A stretch of DNA of 64,000 nt from Blattamonas nauphoetae (Eukaryota; Preaxostyla; Oxymonadida). The position numbers were made by a program, and so were the translations under genes. The notes beneath the pieces are model-generated. The model saw only the letters and a program-made list of their open reading frames with translations. It did not search any database and was not told the origin of the DNA. Positions 16,321 to 27,635 of this stretch are shown here, piece by piece (the stretch's first letter is position 1; every line of letters starts with the position of its first letter). The stretch spans positions 1 through 64,000 of the forward strand of contig JARBJD010000048.1 in assembly GCA_033064195.1 (NCBI GenBank), read 5' to 3'.

Positions 16321-18832
16321 ATACTGGCCTGACCGGGGGTGACCGGTCACTTTTTCTCAAAAAGTACTGACGGTCAGTGACCGGGAGTTTTAAAAATATG
16401 GGTCAAATCAGATCAAAAATAAACCCATGAAATATGGTTTCGAGAACTCTTTTGATCCTATTTGAGCTTCTTTGGAATATTATCACTGTTTTCGCAAATT
16501 AATCGTGTTTTCAACATGTTTTTTCTCATAAATCTTCAAAACTCATGTCGAAATGTGTGATCCGGCACTTCAACCCACAATTAAGGTATAATATCTCAAA
16601 ATCAAGAATCGAACTCCACCACCGATGAGCGAACAATATTTTGTATTTTCAACTGCTGATTAGGTATCTTTCTCGTTCTCCCGAGCAAGATGCCAGATCA
16701 TCACAGACTGGAGATTATTCGCCGATTCGCAGTCACCCAATCTGCTCGATTCCATCTCCTCAACATCGTCCACACCGTTCTTCTCCTCTTTCTCGCAAAT
16801 TGAAAGGATACTGACAATGCCCGCTCTGTCTCTTTGTCAGCATCCTTTCGTGTGTCACTCTCCGTCCAATTCCTTCTTCTCACCATCTCAAACCACATCA
16901 GTGACGAGAATGGGAACATCTGTCTCAACACTAAGCTAAATCAACTCCTCATCCATTGTAGATTCCTACTCTGAACTGGGAACAACATTCTTCCTCGCTG
17001 TCGTTTCAATGACGCAGACTCCCGTTGGCTGAACCATCTTTAATCATCACCCTTTGCCACCTTGAAAATAGTGAGTGAATAATTGTGATTCCTTGACGAA
17101 CAGAATACTCATTTTCGAAATCGCATTGAAGAAGCGTGAGATTTCAAAAACGAAGAGAGTTCAAACACAAATTTGTGCTTAGTCTTTACAGCACCATGTA
17201 TCTTCGTTGATTCTGGAGACCAGAAATGGATGGACATCGTCACACAATCAGAATCTTCGATGTAATCAGCAGAATTTGAGAGATCATCTTTCTTTCGTCA
17301 CCAATCTTGCCAAAATATGTAGTCAACCATCAGATATCTTCACATTGACGACATCATCTTACCCAAATCTCACCTTTCAAGGCAAACACCCAATACTATC
17401 CAACTTCTCTATTCCATCAACATCGCTTATCCTTTCTGTCTCTAACACGAGTCAAATAAAGCAAACAGTTCAGCATTCCTCATAGACAAGTTTGGACAGC
17501 TTTGGTCCTATTACACAGTCAGATCTTCTGAAGCACTCAAAGTGTCAGATCATTCTCAACCGATCGGGACAGATACTTCACAAATTGACACGTAATCAAT
17601 CACTCCGCACGTCCATCATCACACCATGAAGCACTTTCCAACAAATTCGTCATATCCATTCGTTTAGACACGACTCGTTTCAAAACAGGACAAGATTCCA
17701 TCCATCACTCGTTTACGCTGTTTGATACAGCTGAGTTATCATTGAACACAGCGTTGGATTCCTTCTTCCGATTTAAACTTGAATATTCTCTGGATGAGTC
17801 TCCACAATTTGTCAAATTGAAACAATGTTTCTCTCCTGTTAGATGGTCACAATGAAGTATCTTCCTCCCGCTCAGACAAAGAAAAACACTGAATCAAATA
17901 CGTCAACAATATAGTTTTTGTTGGTGGAGAAGAAGAAAATGCAACATGCACACATTCCTCCATTCACCTGATCTCTCATCCACCTTCCTTCCCGCCCGAT
18001 CCCAACGGAATCAACTTGCTTTGTGCATGCTTTGATTGATGGAGATGACGAGAAGGAAGTTTGCATCAAGATCAGAAGATCCTCAGGACCTCTTGGACAC
18101 AGTCCAAAGTCAACTCCTTCTTCTGCGCTAAAACAAAGGCACTTTTGCTAGCATGACGCACGGCGATGATTTCTCGTCAACTCTGATATCGATACACATC
18201 CTGTCGTCTTCCTCGTGAGCACAGATTTAATGACGTCTTCTACAGGAATCACTGATTGTGGTTGTAGGAATGGATTGGGCTAGCGATTCATCGTTTTCGC
18301 CTCCACCCACTCTCTTGTTCCAGTACAGCATGAGCTCTTGTTAAAGATGCAACCGTCTCCATTCTCGTTGAAGCTATTTTCTGGTATTCGCAGAGCATTG
18401 CCGAAGAAACAGATGCGCCCAAGAACATTACGAAGCAGAGCGATTGAGAATGAAGACAGAACCGACGATATCATACAGCGAGTGTGGGGACGGAGTCGAC
18501 TGATTCGATATAGCATGGTACAGCTCGCATCATCATTTCGAACTTGTTGATCGAGTGAAGGAGATGTGCCGTTCAATATTCAATCATTTCTTCCTCATTG
18601 TGTCATTTTCCTTTCATCCTGAATTCTGCAAACTTTAGTTTTGGAATCATTTGATATCGAGACCTGTTTCTGAAGTTTTTGATCTGTCCACTCTCTTTTC
18701 AGTATCCTCTCATCCTTGCGGAAGATAAAATGCAACAATTTTGAGTCAATTCATCATCGAAAGTTGATCGAGCCCTTAGAAGAGAAGCGAGGTGACACTG
18801 ACCGAGCCAAAAGGCTCGGTCAGGCCAGTATA
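16321..18832. mobile_element. 2.5 kb non-autonomous DNA transposon (copy A), 8 bp target duplication
   Basis: The ends are TAT ACT GGC CTG ACC G and its inverse (16 bp inverted repeat). ACTCACGA sits immediately outside both ends (16313-16320 and 18833-18840), a perfect 8 bp target duplication. Subterminal DNA on the left (AAAAGTACTGACGGTCA) matches the right end of the element at 39387-41357. The other two ends also match each other (CGGTCAGTGTCAC), so both belong to one family. The interior has no credible transposase; short frames such as 17207-17485 and 18280-18576 look accidental. An 8 bp duplication fits hAT, P or Merlin-type transposases. Confidence 0.85.
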
Positions 18833-18960
18833 ACTCACGATGGTTAATCCATCAAATACTTCCATGCTCAATCCAAAGGTTAATCCATGGATTTCTACCA
18901 AAAAACCATTTGACAGTTATTAAGGGTTGATCACCACAAGGAGGAGAAAAGAAGGCAAAG

Positions 18961-19161
18961 ATGCTGCTGTGCATCGTTGTCAGTTCGTTCGTCAGCTATA
19001 GCTCTGTCTTTCTGAATTCTTCACCAGTCAAACACCAACGTTCTCCATCTCCGAAAAAAGAACTGTTTTCGCGAATTTGCCAATCCAATAACCAAATACT
19101 CCAACATTTGATTTTGAACTCGTTTTCACTACTTCAATATGAGATCACACACCGAAGATGA
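18961..19161 (+). pseudogene. Broken 5' copy of the large beta-helix surface-protein gene
   Basis: The first 15 codons (MLLCIVVSSFVSYSS) and the A/G-rich leader just before them repeat the start of the intact gene at 19317. After that the two diverge completely and this frame stops at residue 66. It is a duplicated promoter-plus-signal-peptide end without a body. The 2.5 kb transposon copy A ends about 130 bp upstream. It is possibly the remains of a tandem gene array. Confidence 0.65.
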
Positions 19162-19316
19162 TTCTATATTGATTGTACATGGAAATGAAACGTCACTATC
19201 AGACATTACTCCACAAAGAGTCGATTATTAATTCTAATTCTCTTCAATTTGAAATATTACCCAATGGTGGCTCTATTTTGGTCTGATCACCTAAAATCAG
19301 AGAGAAGAAGGGAAAG

Positions 19317-22300
19317 ATGCTGCTCTGCATCCTTGTCAGTTCGTTCGTCAGCTACAGCTCTGCCCTGGATCGAACTGACTGTCTCATGAAAGACATCCTT
19401 GCTGGACAGATGAATCAACAACATAATCTCCTGGAAGACGTCTTTCCACACGATGAATCAGCCAAAATGAAAAGTCTTCCGGCACAGATGGATTTGGATG
19501 GGATATTCACCAGTTCTGATCTGAAGATCGAAAACAGCCGAGTTACCATGAAAGGACACAACACAAGAACAATCATTCTTCCAAACAGCAGTGATCAGAA
19601 GTCATTGTCTCTCTTCCATCTGACCAACTCCACACTTCTGTTCCAGGACATCACATTCTCGTTGTTGACAGAAGGGTATGGAATAGAAAAGGGGTGGCCA
19701 CAGTCTGAACTGAGACAGAGTGTTTGGTGTGCGAAGATGGAAGGATCATCGCTCTCTACAGACAGATGCATGTTCATTTTGAGTGGACGAGAAAATCTCT
19801 TCGTGCTCTCATCGCCAGGGCCAGAAGCGACAAACCCGCCAAACTCAGTCGTCCTCCACTCCTGCTCATTCCACACGAAGGACGGGATTCTGTCCCCATT
19901 CTGCCAAATCGACCCAGAATGCTCCCTTTCATCCCACAACGACATTGCAGTTGTGTCGTGTCGCTTGTCAGACTTGCAGGTCGCTTCGTCGTCTGGCTTG
20001 GCTGTCTCGTCTTCTTCTTGTCGACGTCTCTCAATGTCGACAACGCTGAGCTGGCTTTCTTTGCGAAATTTGTCGAGAACAGTCGGAAGTGTGGAGTGTG
20101 GGATGGGATGTGAGGTTTCAAAGGAAAGTGTTTTGGGGAGTGAGTTGGATGGAGTGGAAGATGGGTTGTATGGAACAGTGACGAAACCACTCTGTACGAA
20201 GCATCCATTCATGAGCATGAACACGTCCTTCACAAACATCAGAAACTCTGAGGAACACGAACACAACCCGACGAACTTGACTCATGTTGGGCAGACATAC
20301 GACGCGAATCAAGCTTCTAATCGCTTCGGCCGAGTCGATCTGGAAGCTCCTGTCTCTTTCATCGAGTGCTCCATCACCTCCACAACACCAACAATCAATA
20401 TGAATTTTATCCATCTGACGAACCATGCAGACGACCTGACAATCAAGAGCTGCACATTTCAAGTGAACACGACATCGTCCGTCTTTGTCCGACTCATAAA
20501 TTGGCAACCAGCCATCGGGTCCTTCCCAACACTCACGATTGACAAGCTGAACTCGGAGTACAGCGCGACAGACAAGGGAACAAATCCACAGAGTGTCATT
20601 TACGTCTCTCGCTCTGTCACAGCTCACATCACAAACTCGAACTTCACTTCAACGGATGGATGCTCAGCCGCTCGTCCGCTTCTATTCTCCCCAGGCACGT
20701 TTATCCATCACATTTTTGGTTGTGTCTTCTCAGATGCAATCACCACGGCCGGCGGAGGAGTTATCGCCATCGGAAGTGGAGGTGACCTGATCATGTCTGA
20801 TTGTCTGATGCAGAACAACAGAGCGACAGCGAACGGAGGATGCATGTCAGTCAACTCACATTGTCTGACCTTCCATCGCTGTGTCTTCAAAGGGAATTCA
20901 GCAGTGAGGGGTGGGTGTATCACATCATCCACGCTCAGCCTGGGTGTGTGGGAGGATTGTCATTTCGAAGAGAACACAGCGACTGAAGGCCATCACTTCA
21001 GCGGAAACGACATTTACACCTCAGTTGGAACAACGGCATACCACAACTCAACTTTGATTGTTGGCTGCACGTCAACCTCGTCTGCACCGAAGATCAGTTT
21101 TTATCAATCGGCAACTGGCAACGGAGCTCATCCACAAGCAGAGATTCTCCTGCCTGACCCTTCAACGAAGACAGATTACGAGCAGAAGCTGTCAGTTGCA
21201 GTGGATGGGTCTGGATCGACATGCTCGGAAGCTCTGCCCTGCCAAACAATCGAAGATGCTCTTCTCACCATCAGCACAACTGGAAGGAATCGAATTCTGA
21301 TTGGGACAGGAACATTCGAAGACACAACAACAAGAACTGTTTCGGGGTCAGTGGAGTTGGTTGGGAATGGCTGGGTTCGCGACTCGTCGTTCTTCACGAC
21401 AGTGGTGTCGGGAGGGATGAAAGTTGGATCAGGTGGAAATGTGACTCTGCGTTCGATGACACTGCTCCCTTCGACTGCAACCACGATTGTTGTTGAGATG
21501 GAGGAAGAGGGTGTGCTCCGCCTCTCTTTCGTCCGAATCGATGAGATCAGCTCGCATTCGTCTTCTCTGATCTCGATCTCGAAAGGGACGACGACGCTGT
21601 TCCGCTGCTGGTTTGACAAAGTCAACTTAACGAGCTCAGCCTTCGTGTCAGTCTCTGGCTCTGCGTCTCTTAACGTGCTGGGCACATATTTCATGCTGAT
21701 CACTCGGACAAACGGGGAAGGAGCGAGCTGCATCGATTCGGAGTCAACTGGACAACTTGCATTAGACACATCGGATTTCGGGAATTGCTCGTCGTCTGGA
21801 GTGGCAGGAGCGCTCCATCTCAAAGGAATAACACCATTGGCATCACTAAACTTCAACCAAGTGTATTTCTTCAACAACGAAGCCAAAACAGAATCAACTG
21901 CGACAGGCGGAACTGTTCTCAAAGCTCATGACATGATTGTGGAAGGCTTTGACTCAAAGAACCTGTCGGAAAACAATGTCAAGTCAACCAGCCCACAAAT
22001 CAGCTTCCTTCGACTCGGACAGCCAACCAGCCTCAGTTTCAACAGAGATTTCGGATATTCGAACGATGGCGCTGGTTTTCCGCTCGCTGGAAAATACACC
22101 CAAGGCATTCCGCTGTCTCAATTCACCTCTCTCAAGATTATGACAGAACAGGTCTTCAGATCTGGGGAAATTGTGAGTCCAATTCTTTCCGGGCTGACTC
22201 TCACACTCGAACCACTTCTTGCTGAGTATGTCCACATCGAATGGCGATATGGAACCATCCATCCATCCACTTCGTCTGAGACACTCGTCACTACTGGACA

Positions 22301-25300
22301 GAACGCCACCTTTCAGTTCGCATTTTGTTCTCATATTTTCACAGCCGTCCCAACTGTCACTCCATTTGTCGTCAATCATCCAAGCGGATTCTTCGATTTA
22401 TTTTCTGGTTCGCTCAATTTCACATGCCCAACGACGAACTTGCCAGTTCCGCTCTTTTCACTTTCGACAGGGCAGCTTCGTCTTATTAACTGCATCTTCA
22501 ATGCTGTGCTCTCCTTCTCAGGTTGTTCAATGATCGAAGGAACAGGTGGATCAGTAATTCTGACTGGCGGAGTATTCAAGCAAATCACGTCGACTGGAAA
22601 TGGAAGTGTGGTCCATGCCACGTCAACCATAGTCAATGCCGACGGATCCAAGTTTGAAGGATGTCAGTCGAAGAATGGAGGAGCCATCTGGTTCGAAGCG
22701 ACGGGGACGAAGTATCTTCGAGTCAGTCATCCATCATCATCCACACATTCCACCACATTTGAGAATTGTGAGGCGGCGGAGAGAGGAGGAGCGATTTGTG
22801 TGGAAGGCTCTTCGTCGATCTCCAATCCCATCCGCTTCTTCACTGACAATATCAACCACGCTCGATTCTCAGGAAACAAGGCGACAGTGTCTGGAAACGA
22901 TGTTTTTGTGGGAAAGAATGTTTTTGGGTCGAGGAAGATTTCAGAAATTGGGTTATTCGGAGGAGGATCGCTGAGTGACTGGTTCCACGTTGTGATTGAA
23001 GATCTGGGGAAGACAGAGGAAGAGAAAGTGGATATTGGTCTTCTAATTCCGCTGCCGACAGTGTCAGTGAATGGATCAGTGAATGAACTGACGACAGGAA
23101 TGAGTGGGACAGACAATGATGCGTGCAAATGGACCTCGACATTCTGTGCGACACTTGTATATGCGATGAACTCACTTCGATCGAAGCACGATGGAAAGGA
23201 CATCGAGATGAAAGCGCAGTTTGTGTGGAACATGACATACACTGAACTGCCGATGCGAGTGAGTGACCAGAACGTGAAGTTGACAGGAACAACAGCAAAG
23301 GATCAAACGAAATGCAACGAGACACGAACAATTGTTGAGATGGATTCGAAATCTGCAGCTGGCTCTGCTCTGTTCACGATTGAAAACCAAGCAGTTTTCT
23401 CTGTTTCGAACATGGACTTGAAGATTCGAGAAGGACATGGACTCTTCGTTGTGGAGTCGACAGGGAACTCGCTGAGAATCGAGAATTGTGGGATGATTGC
23501 GTCTTCTGACTCGACATTATCGGAAAGTGTGATTTGTGTGAATGGAGGATCACTGGAGCTGGTTTCGAGTTTGTTGAACACAACCGAATTGCCAACCTGT
23601 TCTCTTTCTGTGGCTCTGATCTCTGTGAACTCAGCGACAGCGAACGTCATCCTCGACACAGTTTCGATTTCTGGATTTTCGTTCTCGTCGTCATCACTCG
23701 TTCATCTCGTGACAGAAACATCGATGACTGTGAAACATGTGAGATTTAAAAGATGCGTCCATTCTTTGGGAAATGGCCATCTGGTTCTGGTGGAAGGAAA
23801 CAATTTTGTTGAACAGATTTCACCAGCGAATTGGGAAGGGACATTCTCAGAAGACACGCCGATGGACTCGCTTTGGGGAAAAGATTCTACATTGTCGTCA
23901 TCTTCAGAATGGAATGAAGCGTCTCTTCTTTTCTATCTGTTCCGACCTGATGGAAAGATTGTGGCAGGAGGAACAGGAAACAAGGCGAGCACTCATCCAT
24001 TCTGCGGATCAGAACAGTTGATCTGCTCGACCCTGGAGAGCGCGCACACCTCACTCCGAAATGGATTGGACACAGTTTGGATTGAATCAGACATCTCGCT
24101 GATCTCGAAACTGAGAGTTGCGACGTCAGCGACATTGACATCTTCAACATCGACAAAGCGAGTTGTTTGGTTGACAGAATCTGGAATGATTGAGGTAGAT
24201 GGGATTGGGATCACAGTAACAATGACATCACTCACCGTCTCCTGCGACTCGAGCAGCATCTCTCCAACTCTGTTCTCTGTGAAGTCTGGAACTCTGGATG
24301 TGGACGAGTGTGTGCTTGGTGGATCGTCATCAGAGAATGCGCTGGTTCTTTCGTCGTTCGTAACATCACTCATCAGTGTTGGACAAGCAGGAGTTTTTGA
24401 TCTTCGCTCCTCAAAGATCTCAAATGTTGTATTCGCTCACTCGTCAGATGGAAGTGCTGTTGTTGTGGAAAAAGGAGGATCGTTCGTGACGGACTCCTCT
24501 GAGTCTGTGTCATCGATCCGCTCGAACGGGACAGGATCGCATCTGCTGATGTTTGGAGACAGTTTTGGAACAATTGCAGGAAGTGCCGAAATGAAGAAGT
24601 TGAAACCAGGGATTCCTGAAATTGGATTCTTCTCGTTGGAAGAGAGGAAGAGACTGGCCGGATCAGTGGATGGAGATGTGGAGAGCATTCTGTACGAATG
24701 GCATGAAAGGGAGTCTGGAGTGGTTCATGTTCGTCGGGAAGGAGTGGATGCAGCGAAAGGTGGGCACGCTTGTCTTCCGCAACAGACACTCTCGTTCTGT
24801 CTGACAGAGCTGGTGAGTGGTGGGAAGATTGTGATTGACTCTGCCTTCTCTCTCGCAGAGGCACTCGTGCAACCGAACTCAGAAATCACGATCAGCGCGA
24901 ACCCAATGAAGAACGAGGAGATTGGAGTGGAAGTGGAAGTAGTGGAGTTGGGCTCATTCTCGGTCAGTCAAGGTCATCTGACTGTCTCATCTCTCTCCTT
25001 TTCTACCGCGATAAAGGCAGGGCCATTCATGACAGTTTCCAATACTGGTTCATTGACGATCACGTCGTGCTCGTTCTCTGGATTCTCGTCCGGTTCATCT
25101 GGATCGGTTGTATCAGCGTCACTCGGAGATGCCAACACCCTCTCCATCACGAGCTCGAAGTTCTCGAACTGCAAGTCTGATTTGTCTGGAGGAGTGATTC
25201 ATCTGATTCTCTCGTCCGCAACTGAATCGTCGCAAATTGAGATGAAGGGAACATTCTCAGACTGTTTCTGTGGGAATGGAAAGAAGGGAGATTGGGTGTT

Positions 25301-27257
25301 TGTTGAAGGAACGAATCTTGAGAACCAGATTGATGCTCAGAATTGGAATGGCCATCCAACGACATTTGGAGATGAAAACGAGAATCGAATGTGGGGAACA
25401 GATTCGTCAGAATCATCACCGATCTTCTCGTCGTCCACCCTGTTGGTCTATCTTTTGGAGACAACACTGGACGAGGTGTTTGTGAGTTCATTGGGAAGAG
25501 ATGTGAGAGGATGTGGATTGGCTCGTTGGCCGTGCAAGACGATCTCGTCCTCGACGAGCCATCTTCTGAACTCGACGACATCGCAAGTGACACTCCACGA
25601 CGCCTCGTCACTGACAGAAGAAGTAGTGAACTCGTGGAACCATCTGATTGTGTGTGGAGATGAACAAACGTCGAAAGATGTTCTCGTTTCGTTGTCTGGC
25701 CGCTTTTCGATTCCCATCCTCAAACTCAGTCTCTCGTTCATCGCATTCGACACAAACGAAGGATGCTTCGCGACTTCGCTGATCACGCTGTCTGGAACTG
25801 GATCACTTTCAGTTGACTCTTGCTCGTTCAGGTCGTTCCACAGTTCTTCAAGTGGATCAATTGTTTGTGGAACAGTCTCATCATCGTCGTTCCTCAGTCT
25901 GACTGCGTCGTCATTCTCGTCGTGCAGGTCGGATGGAGATGGAGGAGTGATTTGGGTTCGCTGTGAGGAATCAGTGGAATCGTCGTCTCTGGTTGTGAAC
26001 TGCTCATTTGATACTTTGTGTGGGTGTGGAAGTGGAAGCAAAGGAGAGTGGGTGTTTGTGGAAGGATTTGGATTCGAAGATCTGATCTCCGCTCCAAACT
26101 GGGAAAGGACATCGTCATCTCTCTCCTCCCCAACCAACGACTCTCTCCTGTTTGGAGTTGACCGGAACGAAGCAGAGAGCTCGTCGTTCCACTCGCTGTC
26201 TCTTCTGTACTATCTGACAGAGTTTCGAGGAAGCACGATTTTCGTTGGGTCGAATGGACGAGACTCGAATGGTTGTGGACATTCGGAGCGAATGTGCAAG
26301 CGACTGGAAAGAGGCCACGCTCACCTGAAAGGGACGATGTCTCTGGAACTGTTTGTGGTTGAGACAGTGTCGCTGACATCTGTGCTGACCTTCGCTCCGA
26401 ACAACCTGGTGATCACATCGCAGATTGGGCGAGGGATTGTGAATGTGGAAGGGGAAGGGAGTTTCCGAGATGGGGATCTGACAGGGACTCACATCCTGAC
26501 ACTGAGCCAGCTCTGCTTCAATCTGGACGCTGCGACATGCTCGACGCTGTTCACAACTGGAGTTGGACAACTGATTCTGACATCGTGTTCATTCGCAAAG
26601 TCGGATGTGTTTGATTTGGAACTTGTGAATTTGGTTGGAGGTGAGGTGAATATCGACAACACGACTTTCATTTCGATCTCGTTCAGTGTGGTTCCTTTCG
26701 TGTTCTCTTCATTCTCGAATGTTCAATTGGAGAAGGTGAATTTCAAGAATTGTTCTGGTTCGTGTTTCCTGAAAGCATCTGGAAATGGGGAATCGAGCAA
26801 ACTGTTGCTTGATTTTTGCCATCTCTCTGGAAACCCACACTCGCCTTCAAACGACATGACTTCGGAAGAGCTGTGTTCGTGGTCGACAGGAATGATGGAA
26901 TTGGACTCGACATGGGCGATGTTGCACTCGGTGGACATCTCGAACGGGAGACAAGGAGGGATCCGACAGGTGGGTGGATGGCTGAGCTTAGCAAACGTGA
27001 ACTTTTCAGATAACACTCCGTCAGAGTCTTGTTTTGGATCAGTTCGACACAACATTGATTGCAGTGGAAACGGGACCGTGTCACTGCATTTGGAGGAGTT
27101 TGAATCGAAAAATCTTTGGATTGGAGGATCGGAGTGCTCAGTTGAGAATGGAAATGAATCACTGCTCTCTCCTTTCTTCGTTCCCACACTGTCGTCGAAG
27201 TCATCGTGTGTGCAGACAAAGAAGAACAAGACATTTTCTGTGACGATTGTTGGCTGA
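19317..27257 (+). CDS. Giant secreted/surface right-handed beta-helix protein (2,646 aa)
   Basis: A single intron-free frame. Residues 1-20 form a signal peptide (MLLCILVSSFVSYSSA). The rest is Ser/Thr/Gly-rich with many short strands of the form SLTITSCSFSGF or LTIENSRV, typical of pectin-lyase-like parallel beta-helices. A cysteine-bearing linker recurs about six times (for example GSTCSEALPCQTIEDAL, GCGLARWPCKTI, GCGHSERMCKRL) and seems to open each helix module. Two related modules also share a WVFVEG...NW-type segment. I see no C-terminal membrane helix or GPI signal; the protein ends SVTIVG, so it is either secreted or shorter than membrane-anchored relatives. Such proteins are abundant in oxymonads and trichomonads. 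A role in adhesion is plausible but unproven. Confidence 0.8.
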   Translation: MLLCILVSSFVSYSSALDRTDCLMKDILAGQMNQQHNLLEDVFPHDESAKMKSLPAQMDLDGIFTSSDLKIENSRVTMKGHNTRTIILPNSSDQKSLSLFHLTNSTLLFQDITFSLLTEGYGIEKGWPQSELRQSVWCAKMEGSSLSTDRCMFILSGRENLFVLSSPGPEATNPPNSVVLHSCSFHTKDGILSPFCQIDPECSLSSHNDIAVVSCRLSDLQVASSSGLAVSSSSCRRLSMSTTLSWLSLRNLSRTVGSVECGMGCEVSKESVLGSELDGVEDGLYGTVTKPLCTKHPFMSMNTSFTNIRNSEEHEHNPTNLTHVGQTYDANQASNRFGRVDLEAPVSFIECSITSTTPTINMNFIHLTNHADDLTIKSCTFQVNTTSSVFVRLINWQPAIGSFPTLTIDKLNSEYSATDKGTNPQSVIYVSRSVTAHITNSNFTSTDGCSAARPLLFSPGTFIHHIFGCVFSDAITTAGGGVIAIGSGGDLIMSDCLMQNNRATANGGCMSVNSHCLTFHRCVFKGNSAVRGGCITSSTLSLGVWEDCHFEENTATEGHHFSGNDIYTSVGTTAYHNSTLIVGCTSTSSAPKISFYQSATGNGAHPQAEILLPDPSTKTDYEQKLSVAVDGSGSTCSEALPCQTIEDALLTISTTGRNRILIGTGTFEDTTTRTVSGSVELVGNGWVRDSSFFTTVVSGGMKVGSGGNVTLRSMTLLPSTATTIVVEMEEEGVLRLSFVRIDEISSHSSSLISISKGTTTLFRCWFDKVNLTSSAFVSVSGSASLNVLGTYFMLITRTNGEGASCIDSESTGQLALDTSDFGNCSSSGVAGALHLKGITPLASLNFNQVYFFNNEAKTESTATGGTVLKAHDMIVEGFDSKNLSENNVKSTSPQISFLRLGQPTSLSFNRDFGYSNDGAGFPLAGKYTQGIPLSQFTSLKIMTEQVFRSGEIVSPILSGLTLTLEPLLAEYVHIEWRYGTIHPSTSSETLVTTGQNATFQFAFCSHIFTAVPTVTPFVVNHPSGFFDLFSGSLNFTCPTTNLPVPLFSLSTGQLRLINCIFNAVLSFSGCSMIEGTGGSVILTGGVFKQITSTGNGSVVHATSTIVNADGSKFEGCQSKNGGAIWFEATGTKYLRVSHPSSSTHSTTFENCEAAERGGAICVEGSSSISNPIRFFTDNINHARFSGNKATVSGNDVFVGKNVFGSRKISEIGLFGGGSLSDWFHVVIEDLGKTEEEKVDIGLLIPLPTVSVNGSVNELTTGMSGTDNDACKWTSTFCATLVYAMNSLRSKHDGKDIEMKAQFVWNMTYTELPMRVSDQNVKLTGTTAKDQTKCNETRTIVEMDSKSAAGSALFTIENQAVFSVSNMDLKIREGHGLFVVESTGNSLRIENCGMIASSDSTLSESVICVNGGSLELVSSLLNTTELPTCSLSVALISVNSATANVILDTVSISGFSFSSSSLVHLVTETSMTVKHVRFKRCVHSLGNGHLVLVEGNNFVEQISPANWEGTFSEDTPMDSLWGKDSTLSSSSEWNEASLLFYLFRPDGKIVAGGTGNKASTHPFCGSEQLICSTLESAHTSLRNGLDTVWIESDISLISKLRVATSATLTSSTSTKRVVWLTESGMIEVDGIGITVTMTSLTVSCDSSSISPTLFSVKSGTLDVDECVLGGSSSENALVLSSFVTSLISVGQAGVFDLRSSKISNVVFAHSSDGSAVVVEKGGSFVTDSSESVSSIRSNGTGSHLLMFGDSFGTIAGSAEMKKLKPGIPEIGFFSLEERKRLAGSVDGDVESILYEWHERESGVVHVRREGVDAAKGGHACLPQQTLSFCLTELVSGGKIVIDSAFSLAEALVQPNSEITISANPMKNEEIGVEVEVVELGSFSVSQGHLTVSSLSFSTAIKAGPFMTVSNTGSLTITSCSFSGFSSGSSGSVVSASLGDANTLSITSSKFSNCKSDLSGGVIHLILSSATESSQIEMKGTFSDCFCGNGKKGDWVFVEGTNLENQIDAQNWNGHPTTFGDENENRMWGTDSSESSPIFSSSTLLVYLLETTLDEVFVSSLGRDVRGCGLARWPCKTISSSTSHLLNSTTSQVTLHDASSLTEEVVNSWNHLIVCGDEQTSKDVLVSLSGRFSIPILKLSLSFIAFDTNEGCFATSLITLSGTGSLSVDSCSFRSFHSSSSGSIVCGTVSSSSFLSLTASSFSSCRSDGDGGVIWVRCEESVESSSLVVNCSFDTLCGCGSGSKGEWVFVEGFGFEDLISAPNWERTSSSLSSPTNDSLLFGVDRNEAESSSFHSLSLLYYLTEFRGSTIFVGSNGRDSNGCGHSERMCKRLERGHAHLKGTMSLELFVVETVSLTSVLTFAPNNLVITSQIGRGIVNVEGEGSFRDGDLTGTHILTLSQLCFNLDAATCSTLFTTGVGQLILTSCSFAKSDVFDLELVNLVGGEVNIDNTTFISISFSVVPFVFSSFSNVQLEKVNFKNCSGSCFLKASGNGESSKLLLDFCHLSGNPHSPSNDMTSEELCSWSTGMMELDSTWAMLHSVDISNGRQGGIRQVGGWLSLANVNFSDNTPSESCFGSVRHNIDCSGNGTVSLHLEEFESKNLWIGGSECSVENGNESLLSPFFVPTLSSKSSCVQTKKNKTFSVTIVG

Positions 27258-27635
27258 TCTATTGTATTCTTCGATACATGGCCTTGTTCTTTCTTTTCTA
27301 CTGTACTATCCCTTCGTGTTCCAGCCATTTTTGAATCACGGTTAGATCCATTTTCTATCGTTTACCCCTCCTCACTTCACTCATGTCTGTGAGCAGCCGC
27401 TGTGTGCACCTCGTTTTTGAGATAATTTCTTCTTTTCATCTCTCTGACACTGTTCTCCTGTCTCCAGCATCATCTCCCTCTCCCACGCTCAATCCAAAAG
27501 TTCATCCTTCGATTTCTTCCGTAAAACAATCACTCCTGTGTCAAAGTTTGATTATTTCTCATAAATATGCACATTTCCCATCTATTCTAAGATGATGGTG
27601 ATGACATTCCCAACAATCTCCCTGAACCATTCCCT
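27258..27635. other. Spacer before the kinase gene
   Basis: About 380 bp without a secure gene. The kinase frame is open back to a CTAAG acceptor-like site just before 27591, so an upstream coding exon may exist here. I could not find one that joins in phase. Confidence 0.35.

Noticed and set aside
16321-18832. Frames at 16701-16931, 17207-17485 and 18280-18576 as transposase pieces
   Set aside because: No catalytic motif, no similarity between copy A and copy B interiors, short and in both orientations.
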